Shown: piece by piece, positions 53,073 through 61,859 of the stretch
Layout: the number at the start of each line of letters is the position of its first letter
Numbering within the stretch: position 1 is the first letter of the stretch
Source of the DNA: JAIBDK01 sp965261915
GTDB lineage: Bacteria; Pseudomonadota; Gammaproteobacteria; Arenicellales; Poriferihabitantaceae
Length of the DNA stretch: 64,000 nt
NCBI GenBank assembly: GCA_965261915.1
Contig: CBDHDW010000013.1
Location: 2,914,001 to 2,978,000, forward strand
Direction of reading: 5' to 3'
Position numbers and translations under genes: made by a program
Notes under the pieces: generated by a model
Database searches by the model: none
What the model saw: the letters and a program-made list of their open reading frames with translations, nothing else
What the model was told of the DNA's origin: nothing

Positions 53073-54613
53073 TGAAAGAAACCGGAATCGTTCCTGAAGC
53101 AAACAAACTAGGTGCCAGCATTAAGGATTTTGTTGGTGAAAACGAACTTTATTATGAAACTGAGTTTAATAAAATACAGTCCTCTACCAAATTCCCATGG
53201 AGCTGGAATACCATGGCGGCAGTGTTTGGCCCGTTCTGGGGTGCTGCGCGCGGGCTATGGGGATATTTTTGGACTTTCCTGGTGCTTGAGATCCTCGCTA
53301 TTGTGCAACTCGGCAAAGGACTATGGGGTGAGCTTGGCGCTGACAAGCTCGCTCGGGTTGAGAAGTTATCCGCCAAGCAGGCTGAAACCATGTCACTGGC
53401 AGAAGCCGCGAAAGCGGCTGGTGACGAGGGTGCGCAGGCGATTTTTACGCGAGCTGAAAACCTGCAAAAAGTAATCGATCGGCTGACGGAAGAAGCCACT
53501 GCTGCGGCGGCGGGTGCATTTGGATATCTGGTGGCAGGTATCATTTTATTTGTCCTGTTTCGAGTGGTCCAGGGTTTTTACGCCAACATCCGATATGAAA
53601 AACAGTATTTAACCTGGCGTGCTGAACCAGATACACCATCCGGCTTTAACTGGATATGGGGTATTTTTAGCGGTGTGTTGTGGTTACTAATTGTGCCGCT
53701 AACCTTGTATCGGTTTACCGTTGGCAAGATTTCCCCGGCACTTGAGCCCTATGTTTTGGCATTCCCGGTAGAGAAAAAACAATTCTTCTCTCCGATTTCC
53801 ATCTGGATGGATGAGGGGTTCGACAATATTTCCCTGAGATTTGGCGATGTTTTTGACGGTGTGATTACAGGCATCCGCGCAGTGCTGGATGGACTTGAAA
53901 CCATTTTTGTTGGTACACCCTGGCCCGTTGTCATGACTGTAATACTCGTTACCGCATGGCGATTGGCGGGACCTCGGGTTGCGATCTTCTCAGCGGCGGC
54001 GTTGGCTTATCTGGGGTTATGCGGCCTTTGGGAAACCAGTATGATCACCGTGGCGTTGCTCGGTGCAGCAGCATTCCTGTGTCTGGTGATGGGGATTCCA
54101 CTGGGTATCTGGTTCGGTAAAAGTAAGCGCGCCTATAACGTGGCGTTGCCGATACTGGATTTTATGCAGACCATGCCCGCATTCGTTTATTTGATCCCAA
54201 TCATCGCTTTCTTTGGTACGGGTAAACCGCCTGGAGTATTAGCAACCTTGATATTTGGTATGCCGCCAGTCATCCGATTGACTGCGTTGGGTATGCGGGG
54301 TGTGCCGGAAAACACCAAAGAAGCTGCAGTTGCATTTGGTGCCACCAGGTGGACACTGCTTAAAGATGTCGAAATTCCGCTGGCAATGCCGTCGATTATG
54401 ACCGGTATCAACCAGACCATCCTGATGTGTTTGTCGATGGTGGTGATTGCTTCATTGATTGGTGCAAAAGGCCTGGGGCAAGACGTACTTGTCGCCTTGC
54501 AATACGCCGCAAAAGGTCAGGGTATGTTAGCGGGTCTTGCGATCTTGTTTGTTGCCATGGTGATTGACCGTATCATCCAGGGACACTATCAAAGATCCAC
54601 TTCCCGTCATTAG
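53072..54613 (+). CDS. proW: Quaternary-amine ABC transporter permease with N-terminal extension
   Basis: Membrane subunit of the importer, 513 residues, against about 354 in E. coli ProW. Residues about 280-505 form the usual BPD permease with the EAA loop (VPENTKEAAVAFGATRWTLL). The extra N-terminal part (about 1-240) has a DUF2628-like segment (WNTMAAVFGPFWGAARGLWG), a long helical stretch (KLARVEKLSAKQAETMSLAE onward) and two more hydrophobic helices (FGYLVAGIILFVLFRVVQGF; WIWGIFSGVLWLLIVPLTLY). Such an extension could sense membrane state or osmolarity; this is inference. It overlaps the ATPase gene by one base. Confidence 0.9.
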   Translation: MKETGIVPEANKLGASIKDFVGENELYYETEFNKIQSSTKFPWSWNTMAAVFGPFWGAARGLWGYFWTFLVLEILAIVQLGKGLWGELGADKLARVEKLSAKQAETMSLAEAAKAAGDEGAQAIFTRAENLQKVIDRLTEEATAAAAGAFGYLVAGIILFVLFRVVQGFYANIRYEKQYLTWRAEPDTPSGFNWIWGIFSGVLWLLIVPLTLYRFTVGKISPALEPYVLAFPVEKKQFFSPISIWMDEGFDNISLRFGDVFDGVITGIRAVLDGLETIFVGTPWPVVMTVILVTAWRLAGPRVAIFSAAALAYLGLCGLWETSMITVALLGAAAFLCLVMGIPLGIWFGKSKRAYNVALPILDFMQTMPAFVYLIPIIAFFGTGKPPGVLATLIFGMPPVIRLTALGMRGVPENTKEAAVAFGATRWTLLKDVEIPLAMPSIMTGINQTILMCLSMVVIASLIGAKGLGQDVLVALQYAAKGQGMLAGLAILFVAMVIDRIIQGHYQRSTSRH

Positions 54614-54738
54614 TTGATCTGCGAATAGTCGAGCTGAGTTTTGATTAACTTGTCTCAGACAACTCAATTAAGCGCGATACTGGAGTAGTCGATATTTAAC
54701 GAAGACACGGGTATGCGTGTCAACCCGCAGGTGAAATC

Positions 54739-55674
54739 ATGTTAGAGAAAGTAAAACCCGAATCCGAAAATACGACCAAACAAAACACTCAGCGAGCCCC
54801 TTCTTATTGGGGGATTAACAACGACTACGCGAAGTTGCACGATGTCTTGTTAGGTAAGCCTGAATATTTCAAGTGGGTAGAAGCAGGGCCGCTGATTGGG
54901 CGAACCTTGAAAAATATGCATAAAACCGGAGTCAAATTTGATTTTGAGCTGGCTCAAAAACAGCATCAGGAAATGATTCGGATTTATGAAGAGGAGGCGG
55001 GCGTGACCTGTCATTATCTTGACGCAGACCCGGTGTTACACCGCAATTTTTTCGCCCGGGACTCTAGCGCGATGACACCCTGGGGGGCGTTGATCTGCCA
55101 TATGCAATTAAAATGCCGCCGAGCTGATTATGTCTCCGTTATCAAGTTTTACCAGGAGAATAATATCCCGATCTGGAATCATGTAACCGCCGGCCATTTC
55201 GAAGGTGGCGATTTTGTCATTCTTGAACCAGGGACTGTATTGATTGGTTATTGTGGTGAACGTTCCGAGCAGGAAGGCTCCGAGCAGGTTGCTGAATTTG
55301 TTCGCGCGGAAGGTTGGGACTGTGAGGTTGCACCGATTCCGGCTTTGTTCGTGCATATGGATGGATTGGTTGTTCCGCTTGATGAAAAACGCGTCGTGAC
55401 CTGCCTGGATGCGCTTGAAGGCTGGGTAATTGATTGGCTCAAGAAAAAGGCTTTTGAGTTTATTGATGTCGGATTTAACGAAGCAAAAGACCTTGGCGTC
55501 AATCTGGTGGCGTTGGGAAACAAAAAAGTATTATCTATGTCGGGAGCGGTTAAATTAAACGAGAAAATGCGCTCTCTGGGTTACCAAGTGTTTGCCCCGG
55601 ATATGTCAATGTTTACGCTTGGTGGCGGTGGGGTTCACTGCCTGAGTCAGGCGTTAAAACGCGACGTTGTCTAA
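54739..55674 (+). CDS. Amidinotransferase/dimethylarginine dimethylaminohydrolase-like protein
   Basis: Pentein-fold guanidino-modifying enzyme of 311 residues. FFARDSSAMTPWGALICHMQ near residue 106, the catalytic His in TAGHFEGGDFVIL near residue 154 (with Glu and Asp), and the C-terminal nucleophile in GGGGVHCLSQ near residue 300 give the full Cys-His-Asp/Glu set. Such enzymes hydrolyse or transfer the amidino group of arginine-like compounds, releasing ammonia or an amine and leaving a ureido product. It lies between a betaine-type importer and two more hydrolases on the same strand, so its substrate is probably imported. A broken relative lies at 35182. Confidence 0.85.
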   Translation: MLEKVKPESENTTKQNTQRAPSYWGINNDYAKLHDVLLGKPEYFKWVEAGPLIGRTLKNMHKTGVKFDFELAQKQHQEMIRIYEEEAGVTCHYLDADPVLHRNFFARDSSAMTPWGALICHMQLKCRRADYVSVIKFYQENNIPIWNHVTAGHFEGGDFVILEPGTVLIGYCGERSEQEGSEQVAEFVRAEGWDCEVAPIPALFVHMDGLVVPLDEKRVVTCLDALEGWVIDWLKKKAFEFIDVGFNEAKDLGVNLVALGNKKVLSMSGAVKLNEKMRSLGYQVFAPDMSMFTLGGGGVHCLSQALKRDVV

Positions 55675-55710
55675 TTGTGATGGTCTGAAAGTAAACTAGA
55701 GAATAAAACG

Positions 55711-56952
55711 ATGAGCGCTGATGTTTCGGCCATTCGAGTCAATGGCCAACGTCTTTGGGAAAGCATTATGGCGATTGCGAAAATCGGTCCCGGAGAAAAA
55801 GGCGGTTCGCGTCGATTGGCATTGACCGATGAGGATCGCGACGGTCGAGATTTATTTGTCGGCTGGTGCAGGGACGCAGGTTGTGAGATTACGGTGGATG
55901 ATATGGGTAATATCTTTGCGCACAGGCCCGGTAAAGATAATTTCTTGCCGCCGGTGTGCGCTGGCAGCCATCTTGATACCCAACCTCATGGCGGCAAGTT
56001 CGATGGTATCTATGGGGTTTTGTCTGCGTTAGAGGTCATCAGGACACTAAATGATCACAACATTGAAACCGAGGCGCCGCTGGAAATAATTAACTGGACC
56101 AATGAGGAAGGTTCGAGATTTGCACCAGCGATGCTGTCCTCTGGTGTCTTTGCCGGCCTGTTTGAAAAAGAGTTTGCTTATTCCCGGGTTGATGCCGAGG
56201 GTAATTCCATTGAGGAAGAACTAAAGCGCATCGGATACATGGGCGAACAAATATGTGGTGATCACCCGATGCGGGCTTTATTCGAAGCGCATATCGAGCA
56301 AGGCCCCATTTTGGAGAACACCAAAAACCAAATCGGCGTGGTCACAGGCGGGCAGGGTCAGAGATGGTTTGATATTACCGTTAAGGGTCAGGACTCCCAC
56401 GCGGGCTCTACTCCCATGCCGGGCAGAAGAGATGCTCTGGTGGCGTCTTCTGAATTGATTCAGGATATCCAAACGATTGCGCTGGATTTTGCCCCTTACG
56501 GAGTTGGTACCGTGGGCGAGATGCGGCTATTGCCGAATTCCAGAAATACCATACCGGGTGAAATTTTCCTTACCGTTGACATTCGAAACCCAGACGATGG
56601 AAAGCTATCCGAGATGGCAAATACATTGCAGGAGTCAATCAACTCAGTGTCAAACAAACATAACGTCGAAATAGATTGTAATGAAATTTGGCACAATCCA
56701 GCTGTGCAGTTTGATGCTGATTGCATCTCAGCGGTTTCGAATGCGGCTAAATCACTTGAATACAGTCATCAGGAAATCGTATCTGGCGCAGGACATGATG
56801 CTTGTCAGGTTTGCCGTATCGTTCCAACCGCGATGATTTTCGTGCCATGTGAAGGTGGATTGAGCCACAATGAAGAGGAACACGCCGAACCGGCCGACCT
56901 GGAAGCGGGGTGCAATGTACTGCTGCATGCGATGCTCGCTATTGCGAAGTAA
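55711..56952 (+). CDS. M20-family amidohydrolase (allantoate / N-carbamoyl-L-amino acid hydrolase)
   Basis: Dinuclear zinc or manganese hydrolase of 413 residues that removes a carbamoyl (ureido) group. Motifs: the metal-binding AGSHLDTQPHGGKFDGIYGV near residue 87, TNEEGSRFAPAMLSSGVF near residue 130, HIEQGPILE near residue 194, the SHAGSTPMPGRRDAL dimerisation region near residue 229 and the last metal His in SGAGHDACQV near residue 353. All are conserved. It follows the amidinotransferase-like gene by 36 bases and fits as the next step, degrading a ureido product to the free amine, CO2 and ammonia. Confidence 0.9.
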   Translation: MSADVSAIRVNGQRLWESIMAIAKIGPGEKGGSRRLALTDEDRDGRDLFVGWCRDAGCEITVDDMGNIFAHRPGKDNFLPPVCAGSHLDTQPHGGKFDGIYGVLSALEVIRTLNDHNIETEAPLEIINWTNEEGSRFAPAMLSSGVFAGLFEKEFAYSRVDAEGNSIEEELKRIGYMGEQICGDHPMRALFEAHIEQGPILENTKNQIGVVTGGQGQRWFDITVKGQDSHAGSTPMPGRRDALVASSELIQDIQTIALDFAPYGVGTVGEMRLLPNSRNTIPGEIFLTVDIRNPDDGKLSEMANTLQESINSVSNKHNVEIDCNEIWHNPAVQFDADCISAVSNAAKSLEYSHQEIVSGAGHDACQVCRIVPTAMIFVPCEGGLSHNEEEHAEPADLEAGCNVLLHAMLAIAK

Positions 56953-56994
56953 TTTTGAATTTTGTTTCGCTAACGTCGAATACAAGGTTATAAA

Positions 56995-57993
56995 ATGATA
57001 GATAAAATAACAGAAAGCGATCTTTTGATGATGGAGAGCCTCTATTGGTGGGATATCCCAACGTTATTTCGATGTCCCATAGAGCGTGATCCCGCAAAAG
57101 TCGATATTGGATTAGTTGGCGTCCCGCATTCGACGGGTAACGGAACGACTGAGCGAGACCAGCATTTGGGTCCCAGATCGGTACGCGATGTCTCGGCAAT
57201 GTCTCGGCGTGTTCACCTGGAATTTCAGGTTGACCCCTGGAAGTCTTGCAGAATTGCAGACATGGGGGATGTGCCGTTACCGGAAGCAAATAACAATGAA
57301 AAATGTATAGAACGAATCACTGAATTTTACAAAAATTTAGACACAGCGGGTGTGAGGCCGGTTTCTGTTGGTGGGGATCATGCCATTACAGGCGGTATTA
57401 TTCAGGCGATTGCGGGGAAAGAGGCGAATTTAACTGCTGGCAGGAAAGCGGCATTTTTGCATTTTGATGCGCATACAGATGCGTTTGAACAGATCCCACA
57501 TTTCCTCGGGGCTGAAAAATCAGCTGCTCATTGGGCTGCCTATCTGGTTAGACAAGGCCTGATCGATACCAGTAAAAGTATTCAGATTGGTATGCGTGGT
57601 AATCCAAGAACGCTGGATTGGTGGAAAACCTCGAGTGATTTGGGGTATGAAGTGATACCGATGTCTCGCTACAGAGAACTTGGCCCTGAAAAGACCATGG
57701 AGATGATTGTCGATAGAATCGGTGATACACCGCTTTACATTACCTTCGATCTGGATTGCATGGATCCAACGGTATGCCCAGGTGTGGCCAATATTGAATC
57801 CGCTGTAGAGGGTTTTAAGGTGGACGAGATGATGCGGTTACTTAGATGCGTCAAGGGTAAGAATATAATCGGTGGAGATGTTGTTTGTCTGATGCCGACA
57901 AAAGATCACCCGAATAAAATCACCTCACATTTTGCCACAGCGGTCATGTTTGAAATGATTAGTTTGATTGCCGATTCGATTCGTACTGACTAA
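56995..57993 (+). CDS. Agmatinase/ureohydrolase family protein
   Basis: Manganese-dependent guanidino hydrolase (arginase, agmatinase, guanidinobutyrase family) that cuts urea or an analogue from a guanidino compound. All metal motifs are present in 332 residues: SVGGDHAITGG near residue 124, FLHFDAHTDAFE near residue 157, and ITFDLDCMDPTVCPGVAN near residue 245. The substrate-side LVGVPHSTGNGTTERDQHLGP loop is of the agmatinase type. It closes the cluster that starts at 50797; with the two preceding enzymes it suggests a guanidino substrate. Confidence 0.9.
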   Translation: MIDKITESDLLMMESLYWWDIPTLFRCPIERDPAKVDIGLVGVPHSTGNGTTERDQHLGPRSVRDVSAMSRRVHLEFQVDPWKSCRIADMGDVPLPEANNNEKCIERITEFYKNLDTAGVRPVSVGGDHAITGGIIQAIAGKEANLTAGRKAAFLHFDAHTDAFEQIPHFLGAEKSAAHWAAYLVRQGLIDTSKSIQIGMRGNPRTLDWWKTSSDLGYEVIPMSRYRELGPEKTMEMIVDRIGDTPLYITFDLDCMDPTVCPGVANIESAVEGFKVDEMMRLLRCVKGKNIIGGDVVCLMPTKDHPNKITSHFATAVMFEMISLIADSIRTD

Positions 57994-58125
57994 TCCGTTC
58001 AGGAGATACGGGTATATGACCACGCTGTTATAATCCGACCGAAGGTCGCGTAAAAAATATTGACGCTCTATTTCTTCGCTATCAATATTAGGGTAGCAGT
58101 TCATGAGCCAAATCAAATGTAATTC

Positions 58126-58788
58126 CTAGACTCCCGTTCGTTCCAATGCTAACCATTCTTCGTTATTGCTGCCGAATGAATTCATCGCGTTTACCCGGTA
58201 CGCGTCCCGAGCGCATAATCGTGCATACCAGGCTTCGATATTGGGCAGGGTGGGTCTCTCAATATTCAGGTTATAGTATTTAAACATCATTGAACCCAGA
58301 GGGATGTCTGCCATGGTGAGATGGTTGCCGCAAACAAATTTGCGACTCTCAAGATGTGACTCGAATATTTCCAGTAGCTCGGCCGTCGCCTTTGCTGCGT
58401 TTTCAATCATAGCCTGATCCTGGTTTTCTTTTGGCGTTCGAATTAGTGCCCAGAAGATGGGGAAAAATGTTCCCATAAAGCGACTATTCGTCCATTCCAT
58501 CCATTGATCAGCTGTCGCTGCACTTTGAGAATCTTTTGGCCATAAGGAACCCATCCCGTATTGGCGACAGAGGTATCGGATAATGGCGTATGACTCCCAG
58601 AGGATAAAACCACTGTCATTAATTGTCGGCACCAGTCGATTCGGATTGAGCTTGCCATACTCTTCGGAGTCGAGACCACCAAACGATCCGCCAACGTTAT
58701 GTCGAACATGTTCAAGATTGAGCTCGCCAATTGTCCACATCAGCTGTATCACCTGATTAGAGTTTTTCCTCCCGTATACTTCGAGCAT
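58126..58788 (-). CDS. Glutathione S-transferase
   Basis: Soluble GST of 220 residues. The thioredoxin-like N-terminal domain has LEVYGRKNSNQVIQLMWTIG with a Ser in the catalytic loop, NPNRLVPTINDSGFILWESY (cis-Pro and the Glu-Ser glutathione contact) near residue 48, and IIRYLCRQYG. The helical C-terminal domain contains MADIPLGSMMFKYYNL near residue 158, the N-capping box. It ends an operon of hydrolase, 66-residue protein and LLM oxidoreductase, 23 bases after the latter. Possibly a glutathione-dependent cleavage or detoxification step. Confidence 0.9.
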   Translation of the reverse strand: MLEVYGRKNSNQVIQLMWTIGELNLEHVRHNVGGSFGGLDSEEYGKLNPNRLVPTINDSGFILWESYAIIRYLCRQYGMGSLWPKDSQSAATADQWMEWTNSRFMGTFFPIFWALIRTPKENQDQAMIENAAKATAELLEIFESHLESRKFVCGNHLTMADIPLGSMMFKYYNLNIERPTLPNIEAWYARLCARDAYRVNAMNSFGSNNEEWLALERTGV

Positions 58789-58811
58789 TTTTGATTCTCC
58801 TTCTAAATCTG

Positions 58812-60008
58812 TTAATTATTTGCGCTGGGCTGAATACGTTTTTGGGCAATGGATTGCGTTCCGAAATGGGGTACGACACGCTCAAAAAGTCGATCCCAGC
58901 TCGCCAGAATCTTACGGTACGGTACGCCGGTGTATTGCTGCATTAACACCAGATGGTCCAAACCAAATTTCTCCTGGCTTTCTGAGAACCGTTCTATAAC
59001 GTAGTCAACTGAGCCAACCACGATAATGCCGCGTTTGTTTAGAAAATCGAACCAGTCGTCATCCTCGTCTTCAGCTGCCATTTCCTCATCGACATCCAGA
59101 TAGCCGTGTTTGCTCCATTCACCGGCTGGTCGTGAGCCACCTAAAAACTCGTAATAGGCATTGATCGCAGGACGAATCGTGTTAACCGCTTCCGCCATTG
59201 ATTCGCCAACATAAAATGCGGTGCATACGCCAACACCTTCACCAAGCTGTGCTTCGTATCCCCGGGATTGAGATAATGCCTGTTGATAAGGCTGCCAGCA
59301 GGCCAATGTGCGGTTGGGTGCGGACGACATGGATATAACACCTTGTCCTCGATCGCCTGCAACTTTAAATGTCGGTGGTGCATTGGACATTAACCATACT
59401 GGAGGGTGGGGGTTTTGATACGGTCTGGGATGTACGTACATTGCCTTGTACTCCCCATCCTCGGCATGATATCGACTGTCCAGAGGCTGAAAAAACCGAT
59501 TCTTCTCTTTCCAGCCAGGAACCGGGAACTGATAGAACTCGCCTTTATGGGTAAACGCCTCATTCGTCCATGCCTTGAGAATGACTTCCAGTGATTCAAG
59601 ATACAATCGCATGACTTTGTTGTTGTCACGCCGATCAGCATCCTTGTTGAATTGTAAAGTTGTCCGTTCATTGATTCCCTTGGCAACACCAAAATCAACC
59701 CGACCCAGGGTCATGTTGTCGAGCATGGCAACGTCTTCTGCAACTCTCAGTGGGTGCCAGTCAGGCAGTACGATCGGCGATGTTCCGACACGAATTTTGT
59801 CGCATTGTGCAGCGATGTGGGTGCACATCTGGATTGGGTTCGGTGGTGCATTCATGTAGCCGTTGTGAGCAAAATGATGCTCTGTAAACCAGGCAGTGGT
59901 AAACCCCGATTGTTCGGCGAGGCAAGTTTGCTCCCGTAACATCTCTAACGAACGATCCCACGGGATGGTTTCTCCGGGGCTGAAATTGGGAATGATGTCG
60001 AATCTCAT
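58812..60008 (-). CDS. LLM class flavin-dependent oxidoreductase
   Basis: Luciferase-like monooxygenase of 398 residues. Barrel motifs: SGFTTAWFTEHHFAHNGYMN near residue 35, KIRVGTSPIVLPDWHPLRVA near residue 71, MTLGRVDFGVAKGINERTTL near residue 98, YVHPRPYQNPHPPVWLM near residue 190. An acidic stretch (EMAAEDEDDDW) is inserted near residue 310. It differs from the LLM protein at 43422. Its start codon overlaps the stop of the 66-residue gene in an ATGA, so translation is coupled. Probably oxidises a small organic compound. Confidence 0.88.
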   Translation of the reverse strand: MRFDIIPNFSPGETIPWDRSLEMLREQTCLAEQSGFTTAWFTEHHFAHNGYMNAPPNPIQMCTHIAAQCDKIRVGTSPIVLPDWHPLRVAEDVAMLDNMTLGRVDFGVAKGINERTTLQFNKDADRRDNNKVMRLYLESLEVILKAWTNEAFTHKGEFYQFPVPGWKEKNRFFQPLDSRYHAEDGEYKAMYVHPRPYQNPHPPVWLMSNAPPTFKVAGDRGQGVISMSSAPNRTLACWQPYQQALSQSRGYEAQLGEGVGVCTAFYVGESMAEAVNTIRPAINAYYEFLGGSRPAGEWSKHGYLDVDEEMAAEDEDDDWFDFLNKRGIIVVGSVDYVIERFSESQEKFGLDHLVLMQQYTGVPYRKILASWDRLFERVVPHFGTQSIAQKRIQPSANN

Positions 60009-60205
60009 ACTGATACCGGTGGCTGGTTTTCGAGAGCCGGTGTCGGCATGGGCAAATCAGGGGCGAAAACAAAAGACTTCGTGTTGAAAAGGATGGAACT
60101 GTAGCGCGATAATACCACGCCAGGGCAATTGCCGAAAAAATCAATTCGCCGCATATTCCCCTTTTGAAGTTTTTCGTAATCGTCGTAGCCCTCGGAATGG
60201 TTCAT
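60005..60205 (-). CDS. Hypothetical 66-residue protein, coupled on both sides
   Basis: Not recognised. It overlaps both neighbours by 4 bases (ATGA at 60202-60205 with the hydrolase stop, and at 60005-60008 with the LLM start), which argues that it is a translated part of the operon. It starts MNHSEGYDDYEKLQKGNMRR and ends LPMPTPALENQPPVSV, without hydrophobic segment or metal motif. Given the core-deleted genes elsewhere in this window, it could also be an in-frame internally deleted remnant of a longer protein. Confidence 0.55.
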   Translation of the reverse strand: MNHSEGYDDYEKLQKGNMRRIDFFGNCPGVVLSRYSSILFNTKSFVFAPDLPMPTPALENQPPVSV

Positions 60206-61071
60206 CTATTACTATTTATCATTTGCATGGTTTTTTCGAAAAATACACTGTCATCTTCGGCCAGTCTTTCCAGCTCATCAAAGTGATCCATATCCGGGAC
60301 ATCGTAACGAGCCATCGTTCTGTCTGCGGTGCGAAATTTGTCTGCGTAGGAATCGGATTGCCGGAGAAACTCTGCCGACTCGCCACCGCCCTGAACAATC
60401 AGTTGCGGCGCATTCGTAACAGGTGGGATGAATAATGGACTTTCGGCAATGGCTTCCTCCAAATCCATCTGTGGCCCGGTGTTCAGTGTTGTGTGTATGA
60501 TCGGTTCAAGGTCGAATACACCTGAGATCGGAAAACCGGCACGGATCAGGTCGGTGGGAATCTCGGCATCGATTTCCCTCCAGTCCGTTGTCATCATCAT
60601 GGCTGTGAGATGCCCTCCTGCAGAATGACCCATTACAAAGACTTTCTCTTTAGAAAAACCCAAATCGTCTGAGTGGTTCCAGTTCCAGGCGATGGCCTTT
60701 CGAATTTGTGGCGGAATTTCCGCCATACGAACCGAGGGGGTGAGGTTGTAGTTCAGCATGGAAACGGAAACGCCATGTTTAACAAATGCTTCGCTCACAA
60801 AGCTGTACATGTTCTTGTCCCCGCGTTGCCAATAACCCCCGTGGATGTAGATAACGACCGGACCATCGCGGTCACCGCCGGAAAAGAAATCCAGCTTTTC
60901 GCGCTCCCCTTCGCCATAGGCCAAGTCAATTCCTGCCCCTGAAGCCAGCTTGTGTTTTTCGTTCCGTAGCATCCACCTTTCAATGAGATCTGGAAAGTCG
61001 GGCCCTCTGCGGGCGACTAAATTGTATTCAGCTTCCAGGGTTTCAGCACTCATGCCTTGGTATACAGTCAT
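60202..61071 (-). CDS. Alpha/beta hydrolase (kynurenine formamidase-like)
   Basis: Hydrolase of 289 residues. YIHGGYWQRGDKNMYSF near residue 74 is the HGGYW oxyanion motif of the kynurenine formamidase/esterase branch; MGHSAGGHLTAMM near residue 147 holds the nucleophile Ser; a late DMDHFDELE near residue 256 has the Asp-His of the triad. The N terminus EAEYNLVARRGPDFPDLIER is also typical of this branch. First gene of the operon with the LLM oxidoreductase and GST. Confidence 0.88.
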   Translation of the reverse strand: MTVYQGMSAETLEAEYNLVARRGPDFPDLIERWMLRNEKHKLASGAGIDLAYGEGEREKLDFFSGGDRDGPVVIYIHGGYWQRGDKNMYSFVSEAFVKHGVSVSMLNYNLTPSVRMAEIPPQIRKAIAWNWNHSDDLGFSKEKVFVMGHSAGGHLTAMMMTTDWREIDAEIPTDLIRAGFPISGVFDLEPIIHTTLNTGPQMDLEEAIAESPLFIPPVTNAPQLIVQGGGESAEFLRQSDSYADKFRTADRTMARYDVPDMDHFDELERLAEDDSVFFEKTMQMINSNR

Positions 61072-61096
61072 GGTTTATCTCCGGTGAAAAAATATT

Positions 61097-61818
61097 GGGG
61101 CTGACCTAGATAATTAGTACAGACACCTTCTAAGCCATTGTCTTAGCTGCAATAACTGAAATGATGGGTCACTGTTGTTAAATCGCCACTCACATTCCTT
61201 CAAGCAAGAATAGCCCAAAATGGGCTTTGGAGACACCATTGAACTTACGCCTGTGACGCTTGGCCTGATTGCAGAAACTTTCGCTGCCGTTGATGTGATT
61301 ATGACGATCTGCAAAGCGCTTAGAATGGTTCATGCGAAAGTGGTGAAAGTCGGCGACATCGAGCACATTATAGCCCCTCCAGAAGTCGGAATAGACGATG
61401 CTGTCAGGGACAACTTTGCGTTCAATGATTGGGATCAATGTGGCTCCTGATGCGTCGGCAATGATCTTTGTGTCAACTTTGCCATCCCTTTTTAATAAGC
61501 CAAAGACAGGGATTTTGCCTGCAGCACCGCGACCACGCTTTCCTTATGCGTTTGCCGCCGAAGTCATTCTCGTCCACTTCGATCTCGCCGCCAAACATAG
61601 CTTCACTTTCGGCTTCCCGTTCATAGGCAATAATCTCACGCAAACGCAGAAAATAATAAGCGGCGGTATTGCGATGGACACCACACAGACTGGCGGCTGT
61701 TCGCGCTCTAGTTCCCGCCACAAAATACGCGACCAAACGCCATTGTTTAGGCTGACTTAAACGACTCTTCCTCATACTTCCCATAATAGCCTCAAAGTTG
61801 GTTATCTAGGACAGAACC
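61097..61818 (-). mobile_element. IS1016-like (IS1595 family) element, degenerate
   Basis: Imperfect terminal inverted repeats: GGGGCTGACCTAGATAA at left and GGTTCTGTCCTAGATAA read inward at right (14 of 17 identical). Total 722 bases. The flanks do not show a clear target duplication. The single transposase gene is broken, so this is an old insertion, unlike the intact IS66 and IS1634 copies. Confidence 0.75.
61117..61784 (-). pseudogene. IS1016-like transposase, frameshifted
   Basis: Pieces in three frames rebuild one transposase: MRKSRLSQPKQWRLVAYFVA to GEIEVDENDFGGKRIRK (first Asp), then IPIIERKVVPDSIVYSDFWR (second Asp) to AKRHRRKFNGVSKAHFGLFL, then LKECEWRFNNSDPSFQLLQL to the end. At least two frameshifts separate them and a short segment after GGKRIRK is disturbed. 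Inactive. Confidence 0.85.
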
Positions 61819-61859
61819 TAAAATAATAATGAGAAACAGAATGGGAAGGTGGTGGCGGG

